The notes beneath the pieces are model-generated. The model had not been told where the DNA came from. It made no database searches and saw only the letters and a program-made list of their open reading frames with translations. A stretch of 50,505 nucleotides of DNA, from the NCBI GenBank assembly GCA_934490165.1, contig CAKSTB010000020.1, forward strand, positions 1 through 50,505, given 5' to 3'. Shown here piece by piece: positions 31,897 to 40,386 of this stretch. Origin of the DNA: an uncultured Ruminiclostridium sp. (GTDB taxonomy: Bacteria; Bacillota; Clostridia; Oscillospirales; Ruminococcaceae). Every line of letters begins with the position of its first letter. Position 1 is the first letter of the stretch. A program made the translations under genes and the position numbers.

Positions 31897-33246
31897 TCAA
31901 TAATTCGTCAGATCCTTGCGGTTGAGGAAGCCTATATCGAAATTGCCGCTTTCGACATCCTCGTCACGCAGGAGATTAAGCTGAAAATCAATGTTGGTGT
32001 TGATACCCTCAATGAGAAATTCGGAGAGTGCGACCTTCATCTTCTGTATAGCCTCTTTCCTGTCCTCACCCTTTACAAGCACCTTTGCTATCATGCTGTC
32101 ATAGTAGGGGGGTATCTCATAGCCCTGATATACCGCCGTATCAATACGCACGCCGAAACCGCCGGGCATATGGATTGACTTTATCTTACCGGGGCAGGGG
32201 CGGAAGTTGTTCTTGGGCTCTTCCGCATTTATGCGGCACTCGATAACATGACCCGTGAGCTTTATATCCTCCTGCTTATACTGCAAGGGGAGTCCTGCGG
32301 CAATGTTTATCTGCGCCTTTACAAGGTCAACGCCTGTTACCATTTCGGTTACCGGGTGCTCGACCTGTATTCTCGCGTTCATCTCCATAAAGTAGAAGTT
32401 CAGATCCTTATCTACAAGGAACTCTACCGTACCCGCGTTTGCATAACCGCAAGCCTTTGCCGCTCTTACCGCGGCCTCACCCATTCTCTTACGGAGATCT
32501 TCCGTCATTATGGGGCTGGGGCTTTCTTCAAGCACCTTCTGGTTGCGGCGCTGTAACGAGCAGTCACGCTCACCGAGATAAATTACATTTCCGTGCTCGT
32601 CCGCAAGGAGCTGTATCTCAACGTGGCGGGGGTTTACTATAAACTTCTCGATATATATATCATCGTTTGCAAAGAACTGTTTAGCCTCCTGCTTTGCGGC
32701 GGTCATTGCCGCTTCAAGCTCCTCGGGCTTTTCAACAAGTCTTATGCCGCGTCCGCCGCCGCCCGCACTCGCCTTTACCATTATAGGATAACCGATCCTT
32801 GCGGCGATCTCCTGAGCCTCTTCAAGCGTTTCAACAACACCGTCCGAGCCGGGTACTACAGGAACGTCATTTTCTATCATTGTTTTCTTTGCGTTTGCCT
32901 TGTCGCCCATAGCGTCCATAGCGTCAGCGCCCGGACCTATGAATTTAATTCCGCACTTGTCGCAAAGACGTACAAAGTGGCTGTTTTCGGAAAGGAAACC
33001 GAAGCCGGGGTGAATTGCCTGCGCGCCTGTTATCTCACACGCGGCAAGCAGTGCCTTTGAATTAAGATAGCTGTCCTTTGACGGAGCAGGTCCTATACAT
33101 ACCGCCTCGTCCGCTATCTGCGCGTGGAGCGCCGTCTTGTCGGCTGTAGAATATACCGCGACAGTCTTTACTCCAAGCTCTCTGCACGCACGGATTATTC
33201 TTATAGCAATCTCGCCTCTGTTGGCGATGAGTATCTTATTGAACAT
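31897..33246 (-). CDS. accC: Biotin carboxylase subunit of acetyl-CoA carboxylase
   Basis: This 449-residue ATP-grasp enzyme carboxylates biotin on AccB using ATP and bicarbonate. Family landmarks are the start MFNKILIANRGEIAIRIIRA, IHPGFGFLSEN, the Gly-rich ATP loop KASAGGGGRGIR, ERDCSLQRRNQKVLEE and MNARIQVEHPVTE. Length fits (about 450 residues). It lies between fabZ and accD, with 17 bases to fabZ; the order accB-fabZ-accC-accD-accA is typical of Firmicute fatty acid clusters. Confidence 0.96.
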   Translation of the reverse strand: MFNKILIANRGEIAIRIIRACRELGVKTVAVYSTADKTALHAQIADEAVCIGPAPSKDSYLNSKALLAACEITGAQAIHPGFGFLSENSHFVRLCDKCGIKFIGPGADAMDAMGDKANAKKTMIENDVPVVPGSDGVVETLEEAQEIAARIGYPIMVKASAGGGGRGIRLVEKPEELEAAMTAAKQEAKQFFANDDIYIEKFIVNPRHVEIQLLADEHGNVIYLGERDCSLQRRNQKVLEESPSPIMTEDLRKRMGEAAVRAAKACGYANAGTVEFLVDKDLNFYFMEMNARIQVEHPVTEMVTGVDLVKAQINIAAGLPLQYKQEDIKLTGHVIECRINAEEPKNNFRPCPGKIKSIHMPGGFGVRIDTAVYQGYEIPPYYDSMIAKVLVKGEDRKEAIQKMKVALSEFLIEGINTNIDFQLNLLRDEDVESGNFDIGFLNRKDLTNY

Positions 33247-33263
33247 ACAGCGTTTGCCTTCCG

Positions 33264-33692
33264 TTACTTGATAGCAAAGGTGATCTCTGCGGATACCGCT
33301 TTTTCACCGTTCACCGTTGCAAGTGCCTTGCCGACACCGATAGGACCTTTTACCTTTATTATCTCGACTTCGAGCTTTAAAAGGTCGCCGGGTACTACCT
33401 GTCTTCTGAACTTAGCGTCCTTGACGCCGCCGAACAAACCTATCTTACCCTTGTTTTCAGGGAGTGCAAGCATTGCCACTGCGCCTGCCTGCGCAAGCAT
33501 CTCAAGCATAAGTACACCGGGGACTACAGGATATCCGGGGAAGTGTCCCTTGAACCAGAACTCGTCCTCTTTCATATACTTTGTGGCAACCACACGCTGA
33601 CCGGGTTCCATCTCTTCGATAGTATCTATAAGCAGAAACGGATCTCTGTGAGGGATTATCTCCATTATCTGCTCTTTATTCATAAGTGACAT
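33264..33692 (-). CDS. fabZ: 3-hydroxyacyl-ACP dehydratase
   Basis: This 142-residue hot-dog-fold enzyme removes water from 3-hydroxyacyl-ACP. It has MEIIPHRDPFLLIDTI, then FKGHFPGYPVVPGVLMLE with catalytic His50 and Glu64. Only one dehydratase is present in the cluster, and no FabA or FabM is visible, so how unsaturated chains arise is not shown here. It is 13 bases after accB. Confidence 0.95.
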   Translation of the reverse strand: MSLMNKEQIMEIIPHRDPFLLIDTIEEMEPGQRVVATKYMKEDEFWFKGHFPGYPVVPGVLMLEMLAQAGAVAMLALPENKGKIGLFGGVKDAKFRRQVVPGDLLKLEVEIIKVKGPIGVGKALATVNGEKAVSAEITFAIK

Positions 33693-33705
33693 ATACAGTC
33701 CTCCG

Positions 33706-34179
33706 TTATTCTATTATGATGAGCGGCTGACCGAACTCCACAGCCTCTCCGTCCTTTACAGCGATCGACTTTACCGTACCCGATACATCAGCCTGTATCT
33801 CGTTCATTACCTTCATACTCTCAACTATGCAGACCGTATCGCCCTCGTTTACCTTATCGCCGACCTTTACAAAAGGCGGCTTTGTGGGAGAGGGGGCAGA
33901 GTAGAATGTACCCACGATAGGGCTCTTTATGCTCTTGCCTGTATCGGCAGGTGCTGCCGCGGGAGCTGTCTGCGGTGCTGATATCGCAGCTGCGGGAGCG
34001 GCCGCCATAGCCATAGGAGGCATTGCAGGCATCACAGGAGGTGCGGGAGGGGGATTTTTCTGACCAAGCTCGATCTCAAACTTGTCGTTCTTTACATACA
34101 TATAGGACAGACCGCTGTCCTTCATAATACCGATGAATTCCTTTACAGCATCGGTAAGCGAATTAGTTTCAAACTGCAT
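33706..34179 (-). CDS. accB: Biotin carboxyl carrier protein of acetyl-CoA carboxylase
   Basis: This 157-residue protein has an N-terminal helical part, an Ala/Pro/Met-rich mobile linker (about 42-80) and the C-terminal biotinyl domain. The biotinylated residue is Lys123 in VESMKVMNEI; most relatives have EAMKMMN, so Ser and Val are mild variants. It carries CO2 between AccC and AccA/AccD. AGAAAGG precedes the ATG and the gene is 18 bases after fabF. Confidence 0.95.
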   Translation of the reverse strand: MQFETNSLTDAVKEFIGIMKDSGLSYMYVKNDKFEIELGQKNPPPAPPVMPAMPPMAMAAAPAAAISAPQTAPAAAPADTGKSIKSPIVGTFYSAPSPTKPPFVKVGDKVNEGDTVCIVESMKVMNEIQADVSGTVKSIAVKDGEAVEFGQPLIIIE

Positions 34180-34197
34180 ATTGTGTCAACCTTTCTC

Positions 34198-35433
34198 TCA
34201 GTCCTCTACGGGAGCAAATGCTATACAAGCGTTGTGACCTCCGAAGCCGAGCGAGTTGCTGAGCGCGCCTGTTATCTTCATATCTCTTGTGCCCTCGGGA
34301 ACATAGTCGAGGTCGCATTCGGGGTCTGCCACCTTTAAGCCTAATGTACGGTGTACCTTGCTGTTCTTTATCTGAAGAGCGCAGGCTACAGCTTCAACAC
34401 CGCCTGCCGCACCTAAAAGGTGACCTGTCATCGACTTTGTGGAGTTGATGACCATATTCTTTGCGTGTTCGCCGAACACCAGCTTTACAGCGGCTGTTTC
34501 GGTCTTATCGTTCATCGGAGTTGATGTGCCGTGTGCGTTTACATAGTTGAAAGTTTCGGGCGCTCTGCCTGATTCCTTTACCGCAAACTCCATAGCCTTT
34601 GCGCCGCCTCTGCCCTCGGGGTCGGGGCTTGTTTCGTGATAAGCGTCGCAGGTCGCACCGTAACCGGTAACCTCGGCATATATGTTTGCGCCTCTTGCCT
34701 TTGCGTGCTCATATTCTTCAAGAATTACGATACCGCTGCCGTCGCCGAGAACGAAACCGCTTCTTTCTGCGTCAAAGGGAATGCTTGCTCTGTCAACATC
34801 TGTTGACTTTGTAACGGCGTGCATATTGTTGAAACCTGCATAAGCAAAGCCGATCGAGCACTTTTCTGTACCGCCCGCTATCGCAACGTCCATATAGCCG
34901 TTCTTTATTGCATGGAACGCTTCGCCGATAGCGTGTGTACCGCTTGCGCAAGCGGATACTGTACAGTAGTTTATACCCTTGAAGCCTGTACGGATAGCGA
35001 CCGTACCTGCCGCCATATTACCTATCATCTTCGGGATAGTGAATACGGAAACTCTCTTGTTGCCCTTGTTGTGGTATGCAAGTAGCTCTTCCTGTGTTGT
35101 TTCCATACCGCCGATACCCGAGCCGATTATAACGCCGCATCTGTAAGGATCAAGATCCTTGAAGTCGCTTCCTGCGTCCTTTAACGCCTTATCGGCCGCA
35201 TATACGGCATACTGTGTGATGATATCTGTACGGCGCAGCTCCTTCTTGTCGAAAAGTCCCTCTGCGCTGAAGTCCTTTACAGAAGCCTTTACATTGAGCT
35301 CTTCGCTCTGACCGGGGAACCACTGCTCAAGTGTGAAGCCGTGCTTGCCCTCCATAAGACTGTTCCAGAATTCTTCCTTGGTGTTTCCTATAGGGCTTAC
35401 CACGCCCACACCGGTAATTACAACTCTGCTCAT
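34198..35433 (-). CDS. fabF: 3-oxoacyl-ACP synthase II
   Basis: This 411-residue condensing enzyme extends acyl-ACP with malonyl-ACP. The thiolase-fold signatures are SACASGTHAIG with Cys162, VNAHGTSTPMND and the SMTGHLLGAAG His. It begins MSRVVITGVGVVSPIG with GAAAGGAAAT before the ATG. It lies in the operon between fabG and accB. The end NSLGFGGHNACIAF is typical, so the gene appears intact. Confidence 0.96.
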   Translation of the reverse strand: MSRVVITGVGVVSPIGNTKEEFWNSLMEGKHGFTLEQWFPGQSEELNVKASVKDFSAEGLFDKKELRRTDIITQYAVYAADKALKDAGSDFKDLDPYRCGVIIGSGIGGMETTQEELLAYHNKGNKRVSVFTIPKMIGNMAAGTVAIRTGFKGINYCTVSACASGTHAIGEAFHAIKNGYMDVAIAGGTEKCSIGFAYAGFNNMHAVTKSTDVDRASIPFDAERSGFVLGDGSGIVILEEYEHAKARGANIYAEVTGYGATCDAYHETSPDPEGRGGAKAMEFAVKESGRAPETFNYVNAHGTSTPMNDKTETAAVKLVFGEHAKNMVINSTKSMTGHLLGAAGGVEAVACALQIKNSKVHRTLGLKVADPECDLDYVPEGTRDMKITGALSNSLGFGGHNACIAFAPVED

Positions 35434-35461
35434 TTTTTGTATTTCCTTTCGTGGCTTGTCT

Positions 35462-36196
35462 TTACATTGATAAGCCGCCGCTTATCTCTATTACCTGACC
35501 TGTTACATAGCTTGCGTCCTTTGAAGCGAGGAATGATACAACGCCTGCTATCTCCTCGACCTCACCGCATCTGCCCATAGCTATCTGCTTTACCATAGCG
35601 GCTCTGAGCTCCTCCGAAAGAGCGTCTGTCATAGCCGTGTGGATAAAGCCGGGGGCTACCGCGTTACAGGTAACGTTTCTCGGACCGAGTTCCTTGGCGG
35701 TGGTCTTTGTCATACCTATGATAGCCGCCTTGGTAGCGGAATAGTTCATCTGACCGGGATTGCCGTAAAGACCCGCTACACTAGCAAGGTTAATAATTCT
35801 GCCGCTGCGCTGTTTCATCATAACAGAGCCTGCGAACTTTGTCATATTGAACACGCTCTTCTGATTTACCGCAACAACGAGGTCGTAATTCTCTTCGCTC
35901 ATTCTTACAAGCAGACCGTCGCGTGTGATACCCGCGTTGTTGACAAGCACGTCAACACTGCCGAAATCAGCCTTTACGCTCTTTACAAAAGCCTCACACT
36001 GATCGTACTTTGATACGTCTGCGATGTACTTTTCGCACTTTACGCCTTCTGCTTTTATCTTGTCGATTATGTCGTTGTTTTCAAAGCAGCTCTCGGCGAT
36101 GTCATTGAGCGCTATGTCATATCCGTCCTTTGCAAGACGCAGAGCTATTGCCGCACCTATTCCTCTTGCAGATCCTGTTATGATAGCAGTTGCCAT
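35462..36196 (-). CDS. fabG: 3-oxoacyl-ACP reductase
   Basis: This 244-residue short-chain dehydrogenase reduces 3-oxoacyl-ACP with NADPH. The cofactor loop is GSARGIG (residues 8-14), NNAG follows at 87-90, and the catalytic triad is Ser139, Tyr152 and Lys156 (NYSATKAAI). It ends with GQVIEISGGLSM as usual. It sits between fabK and fabF with short gaps. Confidence 0.95.
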   Translation of the reverse strand: MATAIITGSARGIGAAIALRLAKDGYDIALNDIAESCFENNDIIDKIKAEGVKCEKYIADVSKYDQCEAFVKSVKADFGSVDVLVNNAGITRDGLLVRMSEENYDLVVAVNQKSVFNMTKFAGSVMMKQRSGRIINLASVAGLYGNPGQMNYSATKAAIIGMTKTTAKELGPRNVTCNAVAPGFIHTAMTDALSEELRAAMVKQIAMGRCGEVEEIAGVVSFLASKDASYVTGQVIEISGGLSM

Positions 36197-36218
36197 TTAT
36201 TTTCTCCTTTGTTTTATC

Positions 36219-37145
36219 TTACTTGTTCAGCAGCTTTTCAGCCTCTGCGAACATTTCTTCCACTATTTCCTTTGCGGGCTGTACCTTCTTTACCATACCC
36301 GCGATAGCTCCGCATAAGAACGAGCCCTCTTCAAGGTTGCCGTCCTGTACCGCCTTACGCAGTGAGCCGAGCGTTATCTGCTCAAACTCATCGGGAGTGA
36401 TAGTTCCGTTCATCTCGCCGCTTGCGAGCTTCTTTGAGAACTTCGTCTTTACGTTACGGCAGGGGTGACCTGTTGTTCTGCCTGTTACTATGCTGTCCGT
36501 ATCCTTTGCGTCAACGACCAGCTGTTTATATGTCGGGTGGATCTGACACTCCTCGGCGGCTAAAAATCTTGTGCCTACCTGTACGCCCTCAGCGCCGAGC
36601 ATAAAGCTTGCGGCAATTCCTCTGCCGTCCGCGATACCGCCTGCGGCGATAACGGGGATAGATACAGCGTCAACTACCTGCGGAACAAGACACATAGTTG
36701 TATTTTCGCCGATGTGACCGCCCGATTCTGTTCCCTCTGCGATTACTGCGGACGCACCGCTTCTTTCCATTCTCTTTGCAAGCGCCACACTGGGTACTAC
36801 CGGAATGACCTTTATGCCTGCATTGTTCCACGCTTCCATAAACTTGCCGGGGTTGCCCGCGCCTGTTGTTATCATCGGAACTTTCTCATCGATAACGAGC
36901 TGTGCGAGATCCTCCGCATTGGGGCTCATAAGCATGATGTTTACGCCGAAAGGCTTATCTGTCAGCGACTTTGCTCTTCTTATCTGATCTCTCAGATAGT
37001 CGATAGGAGCAGAACCGCCCGCGATTATGCCCACGCCGCCTGCGTTCGATACAGCCGCCGCAAGTGTGCTTTCAGCGATCCACGCCATACCGCCCTGGAA
37101 TATGGGGTACTTTATACCGAGTAATTTTGTGATCCTTGTTTCCAT
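36219..37145 (-). CDS. fabK: Enoyl-ACP reductase II (FMN-dependent)
   Basis: This 308-residue TIM-barrel flavoprotein resembles FabK and nitronate monooxygenases: ITKLLGIKYPIFQGGMAWIA, GGVGIIAGG, PFGVNIMLMSP, TTGAGNP, EGTESGGHIG, PVIAAGGIADGRG and LGAEGVQVGTRFL. Its place between fabH and fabG supports the role of the final reductase of the elongation cycle. FabK is triclosan-insensitive compared with FabI; no fabI or fabL is seen here. Confidence 0.94.
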   Translation of the reverse strand: METRITKLLGIKYPIFQGGMAWIAESTLAAAVSNAGGVGIIAGGSAPIDYLRDQIRRAKSLTDKPFGVNIMLMSPNAEDLAQLVIDEKVPMITTGAGNPGKFMEAWNNAGIKVIPVVPSVALAKRMERSGASAVIAEGTESGGHIGENTTMCLVPQVVDAVSIPVIAAGGIADGRGIAASFMLGAEGVQVGTRFLAAEECQIHPTYKQLVVDAKDTDSIVTGRTTGHPCRNVKTKFSKKLASGEMNGTITPDEFEQITLGSLRKAVQDGNLEEGSFLCGAIAGMVKKVQPAKEIVEEMFAEAEKLLNK

Positions 37146-37169
37146 TGTTTTTATCCTTTCAGCTGTGGA

Positions 37170-38168
37170 TTAGTATTCAAAAATAGTTGCGCCGTAGGTA
37201 AGACCTGCACCGAAACCTACAAGGCATATCTTCATGCCGCGCTTAAGTCTGCCCTGACGGTCAAGCTCCGCAAGGCACATAGGGATACACGAGCTTGATG
37301 TGTTGCCGTGTGTTTCGAGGTTTGTGAACACCTTGTCAAGATCCACGTTCATCTTCTTGAGTGCGGACTGGATTATTCTTATATTCGCCTGATGGGGGAT
37401 AACAAGATCTATATTGTCAAGCGATATGCCGGAGTGTCCGCATACATATTCGACCGCATTCGCCATAGCGTCAACGGCGAACTTGTATACCGCCTTTCCG
37501 TCCATCTGTAAATAACGCTCCTTGTTCGGAGTGTCTATGATATCCTTAAGGCAGTCGTCACCCCTGAAATAGGGATTGTTCCTGTCATAGAAATTCTTGC
37601 AGTAAAGGCTCTGGAGCATATCGCCCTCAGCGCCGGAGTGGCTGTAATATTCCTTGCCCTCTCCCTTTTCGATAACTACCGCACCCGCGCCGTCGCCGAA
37701 AAGTATACAGCTTGCTCTGTCGGTATAGTCTATCTGGCTTGTAAGACGCTCGCTTGCTACAACGAGTACAGTCTTGTAGGTGTCGCTTGCAAGGAAGTTT
37801 CTTGCAATGTCGACCGCTGTTATAAAGCCTGTGCAGGCTGTGTTTACGTCCATGCAGGCACAGGGCTGTGCGCCGATGAGATTTTGTACAAGGCAGGCCG
37901 TATTCGGATAGTAGAAATCGGGTGAGCAGGTGGATACGATTATGCAGTCGATATCCTTTGCTGTCTTTCCCGCACTTTCGAGTGCCGACTTTGCCGCCTC
38001 AGCCGCCATCATGAAGTTCGGCTTGTCGGGGCTCATACGTCTTTCTCGGATACCCGTCCTTGTGGTTATCCATTCGTCTGTAGTATCAATGAACTTAGTG
38101 AACATTTCATTGGTGACTACGGTTTCGGGGGTATATTCTCCCGTACCCAGTATCGTTATACCGTTCAT
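37170..38168 (-). CDS. fabH: 3-oxoacyl-ACP synthase III
   Basis: This 332-residue enzyme starts fatty acid synthesis by condensing an acyl-CoA primer with malonyl-ACP. The catalytic Cys112 is in NTACTGF, followed by the late PHQANIRI (His) and THGNTSSSC (Asn). It is the first gene of the minus-strand fatty acid operon, with GGAAAAGGA before the ATG. No fabT or fapR regulator gene and no FapR-type operator was recognised beside it. Primer choice (straight or branched) cannot be told. Confidence 0.95.
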   Translation of the reverse strand: MNGITILGTGEYTPETVVTNEMFTKFIDTTDEWITTRTGIRERRMSPDKPNFMMAAEAAKSALESAGKTAKDIDCIIVSTCSPDFYYPNTACLVQNLIGAQPCACMDVNTACTGFITAVDIARNFLASDTYKTVLVVASERLTSQIDYTDRASCILFGDGAGAVVIEKGEGKEYYSHSGAEGDMLQSLYCKNFYDRNNPYFRGDDCLKDIIDTPNKERYLQMDGKAVYKFAVDAMANAVEYVCGHSGISLDNIDLVIPHQANIRIIQSALKKMNVDLDKVFTNLETHGNTSSSCIPMCLAELDRQGRLKRGMKICLVGFGAGLTYGATIFEY

Positions 38169-38575
38169 ATCCTTTTCCTTCCGTACGGTGTCCTTGCCGC
38201 CGTATTATATATTATTTATTGTTGATTTTATTCTCTTTTTGTTGTATAATAAATCAGTAACTGCGGAGATCATCGTCCGCAAGGCATAGTTACCCCGTAA
38301 AGGCAAACGTGCTTATATTTCATTTTACTCTATTTCGGTACTGTTTGTCAACATTTATTTGAGTATTTGTATCATAACAGTGACAAAGCGGGGTAAAACG
38401 GGACAGTATATTTCAGAATTTCTGCAATATATAACAAATTATGTCACTTATGTGACATGAAAACATCTTTCAGGGTATAAAGAAGTTTTATTTATCAAAA
38501 ATATCGGGAGTCGTTCCGGCTATTTGTAGAAAAGCCTGTTTTCATAAAAAATAGAGCAAATTCTCTATCCCTTTA
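38169..38575. other. Intergenic region between the divergent fatty acid operons
   Basis: A TATAAT on the minus strand (38204-38209) may belong to the fabH promoter, but no convincing -35 was found. The rest is AT-rich with no ORF. No recognisable FapR or FabT operator was seen. Confidence 0.45.
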
Positions 38576-38790
38576 AGAACGCTTTGTGGGCTTTGCGTCC
38601 TTGCAAAGCCTTTGGGCGTTCTATCTCGGCATCCTTGCCGAAACCCCAAACCCCTTCCCCACGGCGAAGGGCTGTGTATGCTTGGTTGGCTCTGCATCGT
38701 GCAGAGCCTTTGGGCATACACGCCCGGCATCCGTGCCGGGGCTGAATGTGGGGCTGCCGCCCTCACCCTGCTTGGGGCTACGCCCCAAAC
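38576..38790. repeat. Dispersed structured repeat, family A copy 4 (two hairpin units)
   Basis: Unit one pairs AGAACGC / GCGTTCT (38576-38582 and 38616-38622) around GGCTTTGC / GCAAAGCC (38589-38596 and 38603-38610) with loop GTCCTT. TCGGCA / TGCCGA follows. Unit two pairs GTGTATGC / GCATACAC (38674-38681 and 38714-38721) around GGCTCTGC / GCAGAGCC (38688-38695 and 38701-38708). GGGGCTACGCCCCAAACCCC closes the element just before the fabD leader. Confidence 0.85.
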
Positions 38791-38797
38791 CCCATTT

Positions 38798-38825
38798 TTG
38801 ATAAATCAAATTTTCACAATATTCT
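38798..38825 (+). promoter_or_regulatory. Possible promoter of the fabD operon
   Basis: TTGATA (38798-38803), 16 bases and TATTCT (38820-38825) lie about 38 bases before the fabD start codon and immediately after the structured repeat. Confidence 0.5.
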
Positions 38826-38863
38826 GAACGATTTAAATCATAAACCACAAGGAGAAACAGAAA

Positions 38864-39802
38864 ATGGCTGACAAGACAAAAACAATATTCCTTTTTTCGG
38901 GACAGGGCTCACAGTATAAAGGCATGGGCAAGGACTTTTACGATACGATACCCGAATGCAAAAAAGTACTCGGGCTCGGCAGTGATATCCTCGGCTTCGA
39001 CCTTGCCGCTAAGATATTTGACGGTGACGAAAAAGAGCTTTCCCGCACGATAATCTCACAGCCCGCTATACTCGCTATGTCGCTTATGGCGCTTGAAGCC
39101 GCAAAGTCAAAGGGCATAGAAGCGTCAGCCGTTGCAGGTCACTCTCTCGGCGAATATGCGGCAATGGCGGCAAGCGGTATGCTGACATACGAAAACGCAT
39201 TCAAGGCAATAAAGTACCGTAGCGAAGCTATGGACAAGGCGGCTCAGGCTAACCCCGGCGGTATGGCGGCTGTTCTCGGTCTTAAGGCTGATGTTATAGA
39301 ACAGGCGTGCAGAGAAACAGAGGACGGCGGCGAGTACGTTACTCCCGTAAACTACAATTCGCCCGTACAGACCGTTATCGCAGGTACTGCGGCAGGTATC
39401 GAAAAGGCTAAAGAAGTACTTTCGGCAAAGGGTGCTAAGCGTATAGTTCCGCTCGCTGTTTCCGCCGCTTTCCACTCAAAGCTTATGGCAGGCGCATCTG
39501 AAGAATTTGCAGAAAAGGCAAAGGATATCCCGTTCAGCGCGCCCTCGATAAAATTCTACTGCAACGTATACGGAAACGAGCTTACCGATTTTTCCGATAT
39601 GCCCGCTTATCTTGCAAAGCATATCTGCTCACCCGTAAGATTTACCTCCGAGCTTGACGTTATCTCAAAGGACGGATACGATACTTATATTGAGCTCGGT
39701 CCCGGCAAGGTGCTCACAGGACTTGTAAAGAAAACGCTTGACGGTGTTACCGCCGTAAACGTAGAAAATCCCGACACGCTTGAAAAGGCGGCAGCACTCT
39801 GA
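38864..39802 (+). CDS. fabD: Malonyl-CoA:ACP transacylase
   Basis: This 312-residue enzyme transfers malonyl from CoA to ACP. It has FLFSGQGSQYKGMG at the start, the nucleophile Ser94 in GHSLGEYAA and His204 in AAFHSKLM. AAGGAG precedes the ATG. In many Firmicutes fabD lies between fabK and fabG; here it has moved to the opposite strand and begins a different operon with aroE and aroK. Its stop overlaps the next start codon by one base (ATGA). Confidence 0.95.
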   Translation: MADKTKTIFLFSGQGSQYKGMGKDFYDTIPECKKVLGLGSDILGFDLAAKIFDGDEKELSRTIISQPAILAMSLMALEAAKSKGIEASAVAGHSLGEYAAMAASGMLTYENAFKAIKYRSEAMDKAAQANPGGMAAVLGLKADVIEQACRETEDGGEYVTPVNYNSPVQTVIAGTAAGIEKAKEVLSAKGAKRIVPLAVSAAFHSKLMAGASEEFAEKAKDIPFSAPSIKFYCNVYGNELTDFSDMPAYLAKHICSPVRFTSELDVISKDGYDTYIELGPGKVLTGLVKKTLDGVTAVNVENPDTLEKAAAL

Positions 39803-40386
39803 TGCTGTTTGAAAGCATAACGGCACTCGACCTGTCGATACTCGATTTTATCCATAACACACTTTCAGATCCCGTTATGGATATTATAATGACCTGCCTT
39901 ACCTACAGCATAGAGTACGGTGCAATGACCATTCTTGTGTTCATCGTTATGATGTGCATAAAAAATATGCGCAAGACAGGCTTTGCGGTCATGGGCGCAA
40001 CACTCTCGGTACTGCTGTTCGGTGAGCTGATAATAAAGCACCTAGTATGCCGTATGCGTCCGTTTGCGATAAACGGTGCAATAGAGCTCATAATCAAAGC
40101 ACCGTCCGGATTTTCATTCCCGTCAAGCCACACCGCAACGTGCTTTGCAATGGCAACGGCGATATATCTGTTTCATAAACGACTCGGTGTTGTCGCATAT
40201 GTCTATGCATCGCTGGTTGCATTTTCGAGAATGTACCTCTATGTGCACTATCCGTCCGACATTATCGGAGGAATAGCGCTCGGCATAGGCTGCGGCATAG
40301 GTTCGGCGGCACTGGTAAAGCTTATCTGTAAAAAGATCGATAAGCATAAAGAGCTTAAAGCAGAACAAAAGGAGCAAATACAATGA
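39802..40386 (+). CDS. PAP2-family membrane phosphatase
   Basis: This 194-residue protein has five or six transmembrane helices and the three PAP2 motifs: Lys79 with RP at 86-87 (KHLVCRMRP), PSSH at 107-110 and SRMYLYVHYPSD with Arg143, His149 and Asp153. Such enzymes dephosphorylate lipid phosphates such as undecaprenyl pyrophosphate or phosphatidate. It overlaps fabD by one base and aroE by four, so all are translated together. The exact substrate is open. Confidence 0.9.
   Translation: MLFESITALDLSILDFIHNTLSDPVMDIIMTCLTYSIEYGAMTILVFIVMMCIKNMRKTGFAVMGATLSVLLFGELIIKHLVCRMRPFAINGAIELIIKAPSGFSFPSSHTATCFAMATAIYLFHKRLGVVAYVYASLVAFSRMYLYVHYPSDIIGGIALGIGCGIGSAALVKLICKKIDKHKELKAEQKEQIQ

Noticed and set aside
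38169..38300. A FapR or FabT operator upstream of fabH
   Set aside because: I looked for the FapR-type TTAGTACC and FabT-type TTTGATTATCAAA patterns and found neither in readable form.
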